From the NCBI RefSeq assembly GCF_016545825.1, contig NC_052614.1, positions 37,108,072-37,172,071 on the forward strand: 64,000 nucleotides of DNA, in the 5' to 3' direction. A program made the position numbers and the translations under genes. The stretch comes from Eucalyptus grandis. Lineage: Eukaryota; Streptophyta; Magnoliopsida; Myrtales; Myrtaceae. Positions 1 to 11,300 of this stretch are shown here, in pieces (positions within the stretch are counted from its first letter, which is position 1; each line of letters begins with the position of its first letter). A model generated the notes under the pieces. It was not told the origin of the DNA. It searched no databases and was given only the letters and a program-made list of their open reading frames with translations.

Positions 1-1200
1 CCTGGGGCCAATGAAGGCATTTCGGCCCTCTTACTCACTAGCCATCATAAAGGCTGGCAAAGGAAAACAAGGAAGAAAAAAGAAAGGAAAGAAAAAAAGA
101 AAGAAGGAAAAGAGAAGTAAATGGAAAGAAAAATATAAAGAAAAAAATTAAATAAAATTATTAAATAAAAACATTTATGTCAACGCCGATCGTGCTATAA
201 AGGACAGCAAGATCGACGTTAGTAATTTCCTACTTAAATTGACTAGATGGGCTCAGTTGTACCGATGTGGAAAGATTTAGAATTAAATTAGTTTAGTGAA
301 AAAGTTTATAACTAAATTGGTACAAATACAATAAGTTTAAATTTTTTTTGGTACTTTCCCCCGTTACAAGAGAATAATTTATCACTGAAGCCTTCTGCCT
401 TTTGGCTTTACAAGCAACAATGAAGCTCCTTTTGAGAACATTTTACGTCTATGCAATTAAATTTTGTGAGTTGTGTCTCGTTTCACCTTCTCCACTTTTT
501 TCTATTTCCGAATGGTTGTTTTTTCTCTTTAATTATGGAGTTTTGCTTTTGTCGTCACCGAGCAAAGGAGGCGTCTGTTTCTTCAAAGCCATTATATTTG
601 CATAATTATCATGCTTGGTTGAGAACTATTAAACTCATTTCATATTTTTATTGTGCCCTGTTTACTTCGCTCCTAATGGCAACGTGTTATTGCCTAATTA
701 TCCAGCCGTACGAATGTAAATTTATACATTGTAAATCTATATAATTTACATGTTCTCGAATGTGTTTCTATATCAACTTGTATTTCAAACTAATTTCCAA
801 GCTTACCGATCAGATTATTTTAAAATATTGTTTTTAACTTTCAATTTATTTTTTTTCAATTTTGGATTATTAAATAACACACTTGGAATCTTCCTTATCG
901 ATGCTTGATATCTTTCTTGCTCGCTTCCAATATTAGTCATATACTTTCTACATAAACACCAAAAACATGATTTCATCCATGACAGGCCTCTATTTGCATT
1001 GTTAATACTCGAAGTACTAGTTCATTTAAAAAGCAAGTGTGCAAGCGCGTAGAGTAGGTGTGAGTGCTAGTAACGAATATTTTCTCTAGTCGTCACTTTT
1101 CTGTGCCAAAACATAGATATTGACATCTTGCATGTAAGTTCATAAAGCTCGAAGCATACAGTCTCTTATTTCATAACTTCAATCAGTGTAATCATTTGCA
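1..1200. other. AT-rich spacer without a recognisable gene
   Basis: No convincing coding sequence was found. Around 62-155 there is an A/G-rich purine tract (GAAAG/GAAGG runs), then AT-rich DNA. Short open frames near 400-740 are low-complexity and match nothing I know. The missing 5' half of the downstream BAHD gene is not visible here. Confidence 0.6.
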
Positions 1201-1203
1201 TGA

Positions 1204-2022
1204 TTTTTTGTATTCAACAAGGTTTTATGGGTGGGTGAAGATCCATCCGGCGTACTGCTGCCACCGCCAAACTTGGAGCACTCCGAGTTTAACCACCCGC
1301 CATTGCTAATCGGCCACACTAAAAACCTGGAACAGCGCATGAAGAAGACCACCATGGCCTTGCTAAAGTTGACGAAGACCCAGGTTGAATCCCTAAAGAA
1401 GGCGGCGAACAAGGAACGAGCCTGCAACAACCCTCGCCCCTACACCCGATACGAGACGATGGCCGCACACATATGGCGGTGTGCTTGCAAGGCACGCAAG
1501 CACAAGCCTGAGCAACCGACCGTGCTGTGCATTTGCGTTGATGCCCGCAGCCGCCTGCAGCCACCCCTAAAGCCCGGATACTTTGGCAATGCGACCTTTG
1601 ACGTCGTCGCAGCTGGCACATCCGGCGAGCTGGTGTCCAGCCCGCTCAGGTGCACCTCAAGCAAGATTCGAGAGGCCATCGAGGCAGTGACCTACGAACA
1701 TGTAAAGTCAACCATTGAGCACATCCGGAGACAACCGGACCTGACCATGTTTCAGGATCTGCATGCGCTAGGAAGCACACAGGGGCTTTTCTATGGAAAC
1801 CCTAATCTTGGGGTGGTGAGCTGGTTGACGATGCCGGTGTACGGCCTTGACTTCGGGTGGGGGAGAGAGATTCACATGGGGCCTGGGAACCACGATTTCG
1901 ACGGCGATTGTCTGGTTCTTCCAAGTTCTGATGAAGCAGGTGGCTTGGTGGTTGCCGTGGGCTTGCAAATAGAGCACATGGAAGATTTCAAGAAGTTCTT
2001 CTATGAGGACATCGTTGAGTAA
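1204..2022 (+). pseudogene. 5'-truncated BAHD acyltransferase (hydroxycinnamoyltransferase-like), C-terminal half
   Basis: The frame encodes about 270 residues matching the second half of plant BAHD acyl-CoA transferases, which move hydroxycinnamoyl or similar groups from CoA to shikimate, quinate or polyamines in the cytosol. Visible marks are the structural DFGWG motif (inside MPVYGLDFGWGREI), the conserved GYFGN segment, YTRYETMAAHIWRC, and a normal C-terminus ending in DFKKFFYEDIVE before TAA. Similarity reaches upstream to about NKVLWVGEDPSG and stops at an in-frame TGA (1,201-1,203). The catalytic HXXXD motif of the N-terminal half is absent, and there is no ATG start; the first plausible codon is an internal GTG. 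Either an upstream exon lies outside the window or, more likely, this is a truncated copy. The composition resembles spermidine/shikimate hydroxycinnamoyltransferases, but the substrate cannot be assigned. Confidence 0.75.
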
Positions 2023-2851
2023 CTCATGAACTGATTAATGTTTAATATTACTAATGCTTTTGGTCGATTTATTGTTAAGTCTGTGGCTTCGTGATATAAT
2101 ATATCTAGATATGAGTTTAAGATCCCAGCAATTAGCAAATACCAAAGGTCTTGAATTTTGTCCTTTAATGGAGATATGGAGTAATTTATAAACAACTCAC
2201 TGGATGGGGATTCTCTATATAGAAGTTAATGAGCCTGATCGATTTAGTAGCCCTCGCGAGATCTAATAATGCGAATTCGAATAACAGAAGCAACCTAATT
2301 CTAACTCAGTATGGATATGTGATTAGGTCATTTTATGTTAACTCATAATGAGTATGTTATTGTTTAACATAGTAATTACTAACTAATGCCTCACTTAGAG
2401 ATTCACCGTAGGCTTGCTTAGCGGATCATTGCTTTATTGATGTTGAAGGATTAGCGGTAGGATCTTAGGTTATCTCTATTCTATAAGGATTTGTTGGAGG
2501 GTTTAGTTTTGTGGACTCGGAGTGGGGCTCATTAGAGACGGTTTAGTCTACCCCTAACTCTTTCTAGTGGGCTTGGTGTTAGCCTGTCGATGAAGAATTA
2601 TCGAAAGGACTAAGCCTTATACAACACTCAATGTAAAATTGCTTGGGGAAAAGTTCGACTGTATTGCCAGAATTTTAAGAGTCACTTTCTTCTGCATTTT
2701 GGTTAGGATTTTGTACTGCAATCTGGTTTCACAATACATGGTTGGAATGTTTCATGTGTATAGCTTCTAGCACATCAAGTTTCATGATGTTTGGAATCTT
2801 CTAGAGGAAGTTTTGCTCAATCTAAGTGTTGCTAAGAATGACTCTTTGCAT
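2023..2851. other. Non-coding spacer
   Basis: AT-rich sequence after the acyltransferase stop codon. It includes the presumed 3' flank of that fragment. No gene, RNA or clear repeat boundary was recognised. Confidence 0.5.
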
Positions 2852-2860
2852 CTTTTTATG

Positions 2861-3692
2861 GGCAGAAGAACACTCCACGTGCCACAACTTGGCATGAGGG
2901 GACACTTAAGTGCCAAAACTTCGAAAATGTACACTTAAGTGCTAAAATTGAATAAGAAAGAAACACTTAAGTGTCAACAATGAAAATTTTCAACCAAATA
3001 GTTGACGCGACTTTTTTCGGCGAGAACTTTAAATAATGTGGAAAAAAATTTACCCACGTAGATAGGGCCAATGATGTCATGTAGTGTATGTGAATTATGC
3101 AAGACAATGCTAAACGACATTGTTTTGCCGTGGTTAACTAAACAATGTTGTAAAACAATCTCGTTTAGCATCTTGACCTGATTGTGCTTGATGTTCCTTA
3201 TCATGTTCAAGCCTTACACTCGGTTGCCATTCTCGCTGAGGCTCTGTAGCCACTTGTTGTTCACATTTGCCCTTCACGCTCACCTTTCAAATTCGCCCTT
3301 CACAATCCACAGCTCGCCGTTCCTTCTCACGCTTAGCCTTCATGCTTGGTTGTTGCTTACCATTCCTTCAGCGGTGCAATTTGGGAGCAAACTAAAATTT
3401 GGGCTCATGAGCGAATTGGGGATTTCGGCTGATTAGAGTTTTTAATTTGGGGGAACATGAAGGAAGATGTTGTTTTAGACAAGGATTGCTGAGTGGACAT
3501 TCCAGCGACTCACATAGATAGGTTTTATTAATAAAATAATACCATGTTGGATTTCCAGCAAACCTCGCTAGAGTTGACACTTAAGTATTCAATTTATTTA
3601 TTAAAAAAAAAGGCAATTAAGTACACATTTTGAAAGTTTTGGCATTAATGTATCCCCATGCCAAGTTGTAGTACTTGGGGCATTCTTCTCCC
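2861..3692. mobile_element. Non-autonomous TIR DNA transposon, Mutator-like
   Basis: Terminal inverted repeats of about 118 bp lie at 2,861-2,978 and 3,573-3,692. Left end GGCAGAAGAACACTCC pairs with right end (reverse complement) GGAGAAGAATGCCCC. Both arms then share ACAACTTGGCATG, and both carry CACTTAAGTG-type motifs. The flanks are CTTTTTATG (2,852-2,860) and CTTTCAATG (3,693-3,701), a 9-bp target duplication with two differences. Long TIRs and a 9-bp duplication are the Mutator-superfamily signature. The roughly 590-bp interior has no transposase. Its open frame at 3,182-3,436 is not recognisable, so capture of a host fragment is possible but unproven. Confidence 0.6.
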
Positions 3693-3701
3693 CTTTCAAT
3701 G

Positions 3702-4103
3702 AGTTAGTTGTGTCCAATGCATAGTATTTTGTTCCTAGAGTCATCTCGAATCAAGAGACAATCTTGTTTGTTGTAAAAGGTGATTAGTGGAATTTGTCTA
3801 TTGAACATATTCCAAGTTGAGTCTATTTAAAGTACTCTAAGGTTTCCCTGAGAGTGAAAATAAAGTCCTTATACTATGGCTTACTCAGTAATATTATCTT
3901 TCGAAAATCGATTTGTCAATGTGGTCTTCAAGCTATTCCTAAATATTTAATATAGTCACTAAATTTTTAATTAGTTTAATCCAGTCGATCAACTTTGCAT
4001 AACCAAGTCAAATTAGTCAATTGATACTATTCACGATTTTCTATAATCACAATATTTTCCAAATTTTAGAATGTCTTTTCATTTTAATCATTTTCCTAAA
4101 CAA
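3702..4103. other. Non-coding spacer
   Basis: AT-rich sequence between the TIR element and the large LTR element. Nothing recognisable was found. Confidence 0.5.
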
Positions 4104-4108
4104 AAAAG

Positions 4109-6154
4109 TGTCATGACCTCTCTTTTTTATGCCCATTTATGAATGGGCACGTGCAGAGGCTAATGGCTTGACTAGGTGTTAGGCTTAGCTTGAGCTCTCC
4201 CAAACTCACCAATTCACGACTTATGGTTCGAGTTTTTAATGTGCAAGTTAATTTTAGATATGAGTCGCCACTAATTAATTTGAGGTAGGTCAATTAAAAA
4301 CCCAAGTGAAATATCGGGAGAAACTTCACTCCCGCACAACTAGAGAAATTAGGATCAGAAATTTAATTACATTAATTAATCATTAATGCCCTTCCAGTAC
4401 CTAATCTTGTTTAAATATAGCATTTTACACCAATCATGAATTTTAGGATTCAATTTCTAATCAAAGGAAGTAATAATCCATGTAGCACAAAGGCACAATT
4501 AGAATGAGAGAAGTAAGCCAATATTTGCTTCAAAGAAGTTAAACTTTAATTTTCCAAGGATTTTTCATGCATTTGTTGATAAAACTAATCAAAACTATTT
4601 TCTTGGGTATTTTTTACTTTTGGAAAATATAAATATTTTTTTCTTGATATTTCATTTTTTATTATTTTTCAATATTAAAATAAAAATATATTATTATATT
4701 TGAAAGGGACTCGGTTCGGACCCTCCAGGTTAGTACTGACTCGGGTCACTAGAGTCGTGACTCAACTGGGCCCTTGGTTGGACTGGGCTTTTCTGGTGAG
4801 CCCAATCCGGTGACCTAAAAAGCAAAAGGAAAAAAAAAAGAAAAAGAAGAAGCCCAGCCCAAGAACCAACCGGCCCATGCACCCTTAACCAGAAACCTTA
4901 CCCGAACGAAGCTGCACACCCGACCCGACTCACGGCCTCTCTCAACTCCTTCACCCCAGGCCTCGATGGGCTCGACTAGGATGTCATCGAGCAACAACTC
5001 AAAGCCAACAATAGTGGCGATGCAGCAAGGTGGAAACAACGAGCTATTCGACCGGGTTGAGATACAGTATATGGTAATGGAGGAGGTTGAGCTCGCTGCG
5101 GACGAGCCGCAGCGAGCAGTGTTAGTCACCTTGAGACCCACAAACATAGCGGCAAAGTAGCGGGCAACGGTAGAGACGACGACAGGTTCAATGTCAAGGG
5201 GAACAACACCAGCTTGCATCGGGCTCCAAGCGTAGGAATGGTGGTAGATCGTGATGTCGTGGCTGTGATAGGTGGTGTCGGGGGGCAGCATAGTGGCGAT
5301 CTTACATGGTGTGGTCTTCCTCTCTCTTTCACATTTCAAATCTCCCTCAAGATCCCACTCTCTTCCTTCCCCCTCTCATGGATCTCTCCTTCTCGACCAC
5401 CACCCTCTTCATTTTAGCCTCACTCACCTAGATCTCGGCTTCTCTCTTGCGATTTCTCCCTTGCTCACAAATCTTGCTCTTTTATTTCTCAGTTTCAATT
5501 CTTGCTCGCTCTTGAACCTCCCCTAATGTCTCTCAAGGGAAATCCTTTGAGCTCGCTACTTCTATATCTATTTTGGTCTCCGTCGAAAACCCTATTTATA
5601 AGACAAGGGGGGTTGATTGACGGAGGCTTCGGCCATCAGTCCTTGGCATGCCGACTGGCCTTGGTGCAATCGAACTAGCGTCTCCGCAGTGGCCCACTTG
5701 CTCTGCTTTGAAGGTGCATCCCATCCGTTGTCGGCCTACTCCTCTCTCTCCACCATAGGCCATCCCAGCGCATGTTGTCATCATTGCGTGTGAGTTGCAG
5801 AGGCTTAGGGGGAAGGAGGAAGGACTAAGAAGAAAGAAGGAAGGGGCCGATCTGGGTTGCAAAGGTGAGGGGGCCAGATGGGCCCCTGCCCATGTGAAAG
5901 ACAAAGAAGAAAAAAAAAAAAAAAAAACATAAGGGGCTGAGGGTGAAGGCCTAGCCAACATAGGCCTCGCCCCTTTTTTAAAAAATGATAATCATCTAAA
6001 ACACAATGGAAAGGAAATAGAAAAGAAAAATTAGTAAAAGCAAATGATACTAATACCTAGGTGATGCGAAAAATATTTTTGTTAGGGCCAAATTGGTCTC
6101 TAGTTTTCTAATGCAATTTAATCCTAAATATTTAGCCAATTTTAAGTGTCAATA
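4109..6154 (-). repeat. 3' LTR of the Tat/Ogre-like element
   Basis: Direct-repeat partner of 16,917-19,020. On the plus strand it begins TGTCATGACCTCTC and ends AAGTGTCAATA. Matching landmarks include ATCGGGAGAAA, CCAATCATG/CCAATCACA near the outer part, a TC-rich CTCTCTTTC stretch near 5,310, and AATTGGTCTCTA near 6,090. Several open frames inside, for example 4,815-5,339 minus, are LTR sequence and not genes. It is about 58 bp shorter than the other LTR, which has an internal duplication. Confidence 0.8.
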
Positions 6155-6170
6155 GTTACCCCTCTTTGAA
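6155..6170 (-). other. Polypurine tract of the Tat/Ogre-like element
   Basis: On the minus strand the sequence TTCAAAGAGGGGTAAC directly precedes the LTR start (TATTGACAC, degenerate from TGTTGACC). It fits the site where plus-strand DNA synthesis is primed. Confidence 0.65.
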
Positions 6171-6375
6171 GGTGAGCTTGCAAATGTTACATTCAAAGAT
6201 GATTGATACCTAAATTTTGTCTTATACAAAAAGGGTAATATAGCATAATACATACTTAAGACAGATAAGACAATACTTGTCATTACTTACCAAGAAGGAG
6301 TCATATGGGGTGCAAACCCTGAATTTGGCAAGTATCAAGGTATCATCTTACCTAATGACGCAGAGGAATCTACTT

Positions 6376-6828
6376 TTAAGGCCTAAACCTTTTTTTGGCC
6401 ACCTGTTAGAGCAACAAGTTATTTGCCTAGGACCTGAACATTTTTTCCATCGCCTTAACGGGAAATTGGCTTTTCAGGACTCGCACCATTCTTCGGTCGT
6501 TTATTGCAGCAACAAGTTATTTGTTTAGAACCCAAGCCTTTCTTCAATTGCCTTAATAAGGGACTGCTATTCTAGGACCCAAACCATTCTTCGGTTGCCT
6601 ATAATAACTACAAGTTGTTTGTCTAGGACTTGAACCTCTTTAGTTGACTTTGTAGCAATAATTATTTATCTAAGAGTCGAACCTTTCTTCGGTCACTTGC
6701 TAGAGCAACAAACTGATTTTGTCTAGGACCTAAACCGTTCTTCAGTCACCTTGACAGGAAATTGTTTTTCCAAGACTTGAATCAATTTTCGATCGTCTAT
6801 GGGAACTACAAGTTGTTTACCAAACTTC
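6376..6828. repeat. Tandem array, ~50-bp units (about 9 copies)
   Basis: Degenerate units begin CTAGGACCTGAAC or similar, then contain TTCTTCGGT and a T-rich or AGTTGTTTGT end. Successive units alternate in their second half (GCAACAAGTTATTTGT versus GGGAAATTG), so a ~98-bp dimer is the higher-order period. The array lies between the polypurine tract and the next array, in the 3' untranslated part of the element. Confidence 0.7.
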
Positions 6829-6837
6829 GGGTTATGA

Positions 6838-7925
6838 AAGCACGCCATGTCAATGAAGGGGGACTTTGGATTATGGAAGCACACTAAGTCGATGAAGGAT
6901 GATTCGAAGCTACGGAAGCATGCCAAGTCGATTTAAGGGGGACTCTAGGCTCCAAAAGCATGCTGGGTTGATGAAGGATGACGGAAGCATGTTAGGTTGA
7001 TGAAGGTAGACTCCGGGTTATGGAAACACACTGTATAGATGTAAGGAAGACTCCAGGTTACAAAAGCACGCTGGGTTGATGTAAGGGAACATCGACTGTA
7101 GAAGCACGCCATGTAAATGTAAGGGGGACTCTGGGCTACAGAAGCATGCTAGGTTGATGAAGGCAGACATTAGGTTATGGAAGCACGCCATGTCAATGTA
7201 AGGGGGACTTTGGGCTACAGAAGCATGCTAGGTTGATGAAGGCAGACATTAGGTTATGGAAGCACACCATGTCAAAATAAGAGGGACTCTAGGCTACAAA
7301 GCATGTTGGGTCAATGTAAGGGGACATTAGGCTACGGAAGCACACCATGTCGATGTAAGGGGGACTTCGATCTGTGGAAGCATGCCGAGTCAATATAGAG
7401 GAACATCGGATTACGAAATCACGTCGTATCGATATAAAGGGGACTTTAGACTACAAAAGCAGTCTGGGTCGATGAAGGAGAACTCCATACTACATAAGCA
7501 CGTTGGGTCAATGTAGGGGGACATCAGACTACGGAAGCACACCATGTCAATGTAAGGGAGACTCCAAGCTATGGAAGCACACCGAGTCGATGTAAGGGGA
7601 CATTGGGCTACCAAAGCACGCCGTGTCAATGCAAGGGGAACTCCAAGCTACAGAAGTACACCAGGTCGATGAAGAGAGACTCTGGGTTACAAAAGCACGC
7701 TAGGTCGATGTAGGGGGATTCTGAGTTACATAAGCATGCTAAGTCGATGTAGAGGGATATCGAGCTACGAAAGCACACCATATCAATGTAGGGGGGACTC
7801 TGGGCTACGGAAGCATGTCGACTCTAGACTACATAAGCACACCGATTCAATGTAGGAGGACACCGAGCTATGGAAGCACACCAAGTCGATGTAGGGGACA
7901 CTAGGCTACAGAACCACGCCTAATC
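6838..7925. repeat. Minisatellite, 39-40-bp unit, about 28 copies
   Basis: Each unit reads TCRATGTAAGGGGGAC, then a variable CTNGGCTACR segment, then GAAGCACRCCATG or a close form. About 28 head-to-tail copies can be followed by eye, with a few shortened units near 6,970 and 7,820. On the element's sense (minus) strand a 39-bp unit is 13 codons, giving short open runs with recurring CFRSL and SPxID motifs (6,723-6,926 and 7,411-7,629). Mixed 39/40-bp lengths break the frame, so translation is doubtful. Confidence 0.85.
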
Positions 7926-8031
7926 GATAAAGCGAGAAGCCGATTGTCTATTCAATAGCCAACTTTTCTCGAGCACACCATAGGGCAATAAAACTTCAGA
8001 AATACCTGGGTAACTACAAGCATGCCAAGTG

Positions 8032-8330
8032 ATGGAATACTTGGACAGCTGCAAGTATCCCATGATACAATTTGGGGACAACTCAGGTAGGTCGAGTGTC
8101 ATAATAATGAGAAAGTATACTTAGGTAGTCATAGGTACACAAAGCAGTAGAATACCTAAGGTAATTGCAGGCACACAAACTAGTGAAATACTTGGACAAC
8201 TACAAGCATCCTAAGATGCTATTTGGGGACAACTTAGGTAGATCGAGTGTTAAAGTAATGAGAGAGCATACTTGGGTAGTCGTAGGTACACAAAGAGTGG
8301 AATACCTAGATAGTGGTAGGTACTTGAAGA
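8032..8330. repeat. Tandem duplication, ~151-bp unit, two copies
   Basis: GGAATACTTGGACAGCTGCA near 8,034 recurs as GAAATACTTGGACAACTACA near 8,185. It is followed in both copies by ATTTGGGGACAACTYAGGTAG, an ATCGAGTGT-like motif and GTAGTCRTAGGTACACAAAG. This is the third repeat family in the element's 3' region. Confidence 0.7.
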
Positions 8331-8370
8331 CAATAGAACACTTGGTCAAACACAATGTTTTCAAGAAATA

Positions 8371-11300
8371 GGGGGAGATATATTTACTTGGTGATATATC
8401 TGATTTCTGAAAGTATGTCCTTTGTTAGACAATATGCAATATGCACATATCATTGTACATGCTATGAATTTATGAGTTCAAATGGGGTTTATGCATGACA
8501 GTTTTGTCATTTTTGCATCACCAAAGTTCCACTGTGAAAAATTTAGAAAGACAATCTTCATTTAGAATGTGGACATCTTGAACATATCAAATGAGGGACT
8601 TTCAATCTGAAAGAGCTTTCCATTTACTCTCATTGAAAATGTTGTTTTATCCTAACAATAAATGTAGGATTCACAAGAAGCATGTCATCTCACTGTCATC
8701 ATGTCAACAAGGGTCTGAGTATTCTCACAAGCAGTACGATTTTACCAATCTAATAGGTCTTTGTCGAGACCATAATGTAGACTTGGTCAACAGCTTATCA
8801 AAGAGGACCATCAAAGTCAAGGCTTATGAAAGAAATGTAGCACAATCAACTTTGGGTTTACAAGTCAAGAACCCTGTAAAAAAAGATAGAAATAATCTTG
8901 CTTATACTTCTTTGAGCAATGCTTATAAACATATAAAGTCCTACATTAATTTAAGTGCCATAATCTGAAGAGACTTTTACAAAGAGACGCCACGTAGGCT
9001 CGGCTCATATGTAAAAGGGTGAAAGTTGGTGATCATCTTAGCATTGCCACCGGCCTTTTCTTTTTTCATCACCGAGGATTATCTTCGTAGAGGCTCCATT
9101 AATTGTACCATAGCAATGGCTTTGCAAGGGAATACAAATAACTGAAATTCATTTTTTTGTCGGGGCCTTACTTTTATTAGGCACACTACTTTTTCATGCC
9201 TCTAGTTTTTAATCTAATTTTCACATTTAGGGGCATTGACTTTGCTTTTACCAAGCATATTGCTTTTTCATGCCCCCAATTTTTCATTTTGTTTGTTGTT
9301 TTAGGACTGGCCTAGACAAGTTTAAACAAAACAATGCTATTAGACTCTTGGGGTTTTCATCTTCAGTCTGCACTTTGGATCATGGTGCTTAAACGGTTGT
9401 GACTCTTGCTTTGCCCTAGTGTGGGGTGATTGTCAACTAGGTTTACAGACTCAATTAGGCTGTATAATAGAAACAAGTATGCAGGATAAGGAAAGAAATG
9501 CTCTATCATTCTAGGACACTTAGATTATCGTGAGCATTCATATGTGATAAGGACATCCAAAAATTAATGCACGTATGAGTAAGAAAGTTTCTATCTACTT
9601 TCTCACCTTGTGATGTTGCCCTACCTCCAAACTATCCCAATGTGGGGGTGGTTCTTAATGGGGGTAATATGAAAAAAAAAAAAAACTTCGCAAGTGCATG
9701 GGGCTCAAAGGTGGTAAATAATAGATAACCTATAGTGTTTAGGGTAGATAAATGAAATACCTCTTATTACTTTGATTATCATACCATTCGTGAGAGAACC
9801 CTTTACCCTATAGACATGAAGCTTTCTACGCTCATCTCACATGTGTATAAACATGGAACTATGTATGGGATATGGCTTGCCTTTCATCATCCCAATACAT
9901 CTCATTTAATATGCTTGATTGATCCCACATTATTCATTCAACTGCCTATTTTGATTATCCTTGGTAGAATTAGTGACTTAAACAGACAAAATCATCATGC
10001 ACAATTCATTTCAAAAAGACATAGAGCACTTTAAGTCTGAGGGAGTTTGTAATCCTAGTACAAAGAATTTATCCTACTCAAGAAGCCTTACCAACAGCAT
10101 TAAGAGTATTTATTTAACAAGATTATCTCTATAAAAAAAGTTAAATTTTGAACACCAAAGGGTTCTTCAATGGGGAGATGACGTATGAATGATCATTCGA
10201 GTTGGAGATGTGATCATTGATTTGACAGGCATGTCTACGTTTGCCCCTGCATAAGAGAAGATGCAAAAATAGATCAATTAGTAGGGCCAAAAACAAATGC
10301 GAATTAAGGCCTAAAAGATTCCCGTCATCTGCTTTGGCAATACTTGGGATGCCACTTCACTTAGGAGAGTTTATCAAAGTTTGACATTCCTCTCTTTGGT
10401 TTGTCATCTACATCTTTGGTGGTCAAGTGATCCTACAATAAATGGAGCGAAAGCATTAGTGTATGAACTCTCTCATGGGTCAAAAAAATGGGAGCGATAC
10501 AATGTCACCCTTCGTTGGTTTACAAATGATTGAATAAACCTAAAGTCCTAAAGCATGAGGAGGATATGACATCCTGCACTTTTGTTTTTGTTAGGTCTAG
10601 TACTCTTCTATTTTTGCAAAACTAATCGAAAAAAAAAATTATTAGCTTTTTTTACATATGGCAAAATTGTTACTGTTTCTGGGGATCGAACCCCGGTCGT
10701 TCCTGGACTGCTTCATCCCCCATATTACCAGGTTAATGCGTTGGTAGTGTCCATGGGACGCTTCCTTTTTTTTTTATTTAATCAACTAGCTCTAGAATGA
10801 CACGTTTTTTTTTACGAGTTAGGTAAATTTAATATAGGCTATTTCCATACATTTGCTTAGTCAATATCGATTTTCTCAAATTAACCCATTGAGTTTGTCT
10901 CTTGAATCTCGATGCTTCCTATCAATAGGGAAACCATGTCAAAAGTGAATTTAGAGGGTGGATATTGGAAACGATACCAAATTACCTTTCCTCAGAGTTT
11001 ATATTCAATGACTTCTTAGAATGTCTTGAATGTTGGTGACAAGTATTTTGTCTTGTCACGGTTCAACATCCCTTTTGATTGGCCCTTTTCATTCGTGGCC
11101 ATGTATGCACGATCGATGATCGTTGATCCATCTTCAAGGCATTCCTTTTGTGGAACTTTTTTCTCTTGCCTTTGATCATATGAACATCAGCAGCATTGGA
11201 CAAAATCATGTAACTCAAGCTTCAATGGAATATGAGATGAACAATCAAAACCTCCAGTTTTCTGATGGCAATCACTTCTGAAGAGAGTATGTGTCTGGAA

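Noticed and set aside
4815..5961. Minus-strand open frames of 120-170 codons
   Set aside because: They lie within the 3' LTR, and the other LTR copy does not preserve them.
6838..7925. Regular ~40-bp repeats resembling a CRISPR array
   Set aside because: Units are contiguous and diverged with no unique spacers, and the context is a plant retroelement. It is a minisatellite.
8591..8968. Open frame of 125 codons, plus strand
   Set aside because: It lies antisense inside the Tat-like element, with no recognised domain and AT-rich composition. Probably chance.
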